NCBI GenBank assembly: GCA_009792885.1 | Contig: WMCF01000026.1 | Location: 2,170,001-2,234,000, forward strand | DNA from: Eremophila alpestris peregrina | Lineage: Eukaryota; Chordata; Aves; Passeriformes; Alaudidae | Direction: 5' to 3' | DNA length: 64,000 bases | Shown: positions 62,601 to 64,000 of the stretch, in pieces | Layout of the letters: the number at the start of each line of letters is the position of its first letter | Numbering within the stretch: the stretch's first letter is position 1 | Translations under genes and position numbers: made by a program | The notes under the pieces: model-generated | What the model was told of the DNA's origin: nothing | Databases searched by the model: none | Seen by the model: only the letters and a program-made list of their open reading frames with translations

Positions 62601-64000
62601 CAGCTATATTTGTTTAAATGTACTTCTGCTGTTATCACAGTATTTATAGAAACCTAAAGGGCTGTGGGTGCAGTTTAGCAGATATTTGTTTACATTTGAA
62701 GGAGATAATTATGCGATGTCCACCAAGCTTGTGTGCAATCTATAGTGGTAATTATCATGCTTGTACAAAAATACAAATTACACTCCAAAATATGTATCCC
62801 ATGGGAAATGATTCCCTTCTACAATTTTAAACTACTTAGAAGAATAATGCTCTCCTACACTATTTCTGCTTGCACTGTTTTCAGTCTAGTTTCTCTTACT
62901 TTTTGTTTGATTGCTGTTGATGTACTCTCACATTGCCCAGCAGATTAACTTTTTCCTCCAGCTTATGTAAGCAGCCATCTCAACTGGAACCACTGATGCA
63001 AGAGGCAGCAGAGTCATCTTAATCAATGTACCCATCTACTACTACTAGAAGCCCATGAGACCTATTGATAGAAATGATGTGTAGTTGCAGTACAGCTTCT
63101 CCAGTTCTATCATTTGCAGCTGTAAGGTGACACTGTATTGAATTTTTGAGCTCTAAGTGCTTTCATCCTGCTTCTTCACACAGGCAAGCTACAAAATGTT
63201 CATTGCTTTTCAACACTTCAGCCTCTGTAAGTGAAAACTCAGATATATAGCAGTTATTGTGGTCTAGAAACTGCTTTGTCAGAATTCAGCTTGACTCACA
63301 GAAAGAGAACTTTCTGGCACCTTTCTATCATTCTGAGCTTGACTGGTAAGGCAACTAATTGGGATTAATCTGCCCTACCCTGAGCTACAATAGTGCTGGG
63401 ACAGCTCCCCCTCAGGTAGCCTAGCTGTATCAAATGCCATTAGTTGGATGACAAAGTTTGTTTAGTTGGTGGCAGAAATCTGATGAGCCAAGAGCCTTTG
63501 TTTACAGTGTAATCTAAGTGCAGATAAACCAAACATATTCTTGTTTCCCTGTGGCTGTGTTAGTCAAGACTGTTTGTCATTCTACGATATTTAAGAAAAA
63601 TGTACTTATACCTTAAGTTTTATAATTTAAAGTATTTACAGAATCATCTAATCTGATCCTTGCTCACTTCCAAAAAAGCCTGAAATGCTAAGGAGTGAAC
63701 CATGCAAAAAGTTTCCAGAGGTATCTGACTGATCTGAGCTGAACTGACATGACAAGTGGGCACTGAAAGCCAGGAGTGTGCAAATCTTTCACATGGCACA
63801 GAATAAACACTTGTTTTCAGTGAATCTAACAGCACACATTGGGAAAAAAATTACACTAGGTATTAGAAATTGTTTGTTCTTTCACCATGTTACATCTCTA
63901 TGCTTAGGAAATACTACAACACTTTACAATAGGATGTATTTATCCGTGGGTTTCCTTAGTTATCTTTGGGAAAAATGTGATTTTTCCTCTTTAACATTAA

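Larger units (their letters stand above)
52613..64000. other. AT-rich non-coding stretch to the right edge
   Basis: No gene or CR1 copy recognised. It contains the longest open frame of the window (minus, 53806-54228), a possible terminal exon at 57410-57567, a small hairpin at 56686-56709, a T14 run at 55505-55518, and a tandem duplication at 59547-59621. 60-64 kb shows only AT-rich unique sequence. Confidence 0.55.

Noticed and set aside
1..64000. CRISPR arrays, operons, tRNA or rRNA genes, telomeric repeats, intact retroviral elements
   Set aside because: I found no regularly spaced repeats, no tRNA A/B boxes in cloverleaf context, no TTAGGG arrays, and no paired LTRs with recognisable gag or pol. 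The sequence is eukaryotic and repeat-poor.

Overview
This window looks like bird nuclear DNA from a gene-poor, AT-rich region: a gene desert or the inside of a very long intron. The main evidence is a set of CR1 LINE retrotransposon fragments. Several carry the typical avian CR1 3' end, read on the + strand as tandem TCATAGAA-type octamers followed by GGTTGGAAGGGACC. CR1 also occurs in crocodilians and turtles. However, the low repeat density and the absence of any Alu-, L1- or MIR-like majority fit a bird best. I see no bacterial organisation: no operons, ribosome binding sites or long ORFs. The longest open frame is only about 140 codons, which is expected by chance in 64 kb of AT-rich DNA.

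Layout. 1-5.5 kb is unique AT-rich sequence. 5.5-8.7 kb holds two CR1 loci. The second (7.43-8.68 kb) is a mosaic in which one minus-strand CR1 is split by about 290 bp of CR1 ORF2 in the opposite direction. 10.6 kb carries a CR1 endonuclease-domain fragment. 14.4 and 18.7 kb carry short CR1 3' ends. 19-34 kb is almost free of recognisable repeats and contains one sharply bounded CpG-rich patch near 29.3 kb. At 34.05-34.26 kb and 40.12-40.34 kb there is a near-perfect inverted repeat, about 217 bp per arm, identical except for one single-base indel and separated by 5.86 kb. Further CR1 fragments lie at 44.2, 46.1-46.6 and 52.4-52.6 kb. The rest is AT-rich unique sequence with simple repeats.

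I found no protein-coding gene that I can name, and no tRNA, rRNA or CRISPR. A few open frames with plausible splice or polyadenylation signals (6.8, 50.9, 53.9 and 57.4 kb) are listed as low-confidence exon candidates, not as genes. The most unusual observations are the 34/40 kb inverted repeat, the rearranged CR1 at 7.4-8.7 kb with an 11-bp tandem duplication at one junction, and the isolated CpG-rich patch at 29.3 kb.
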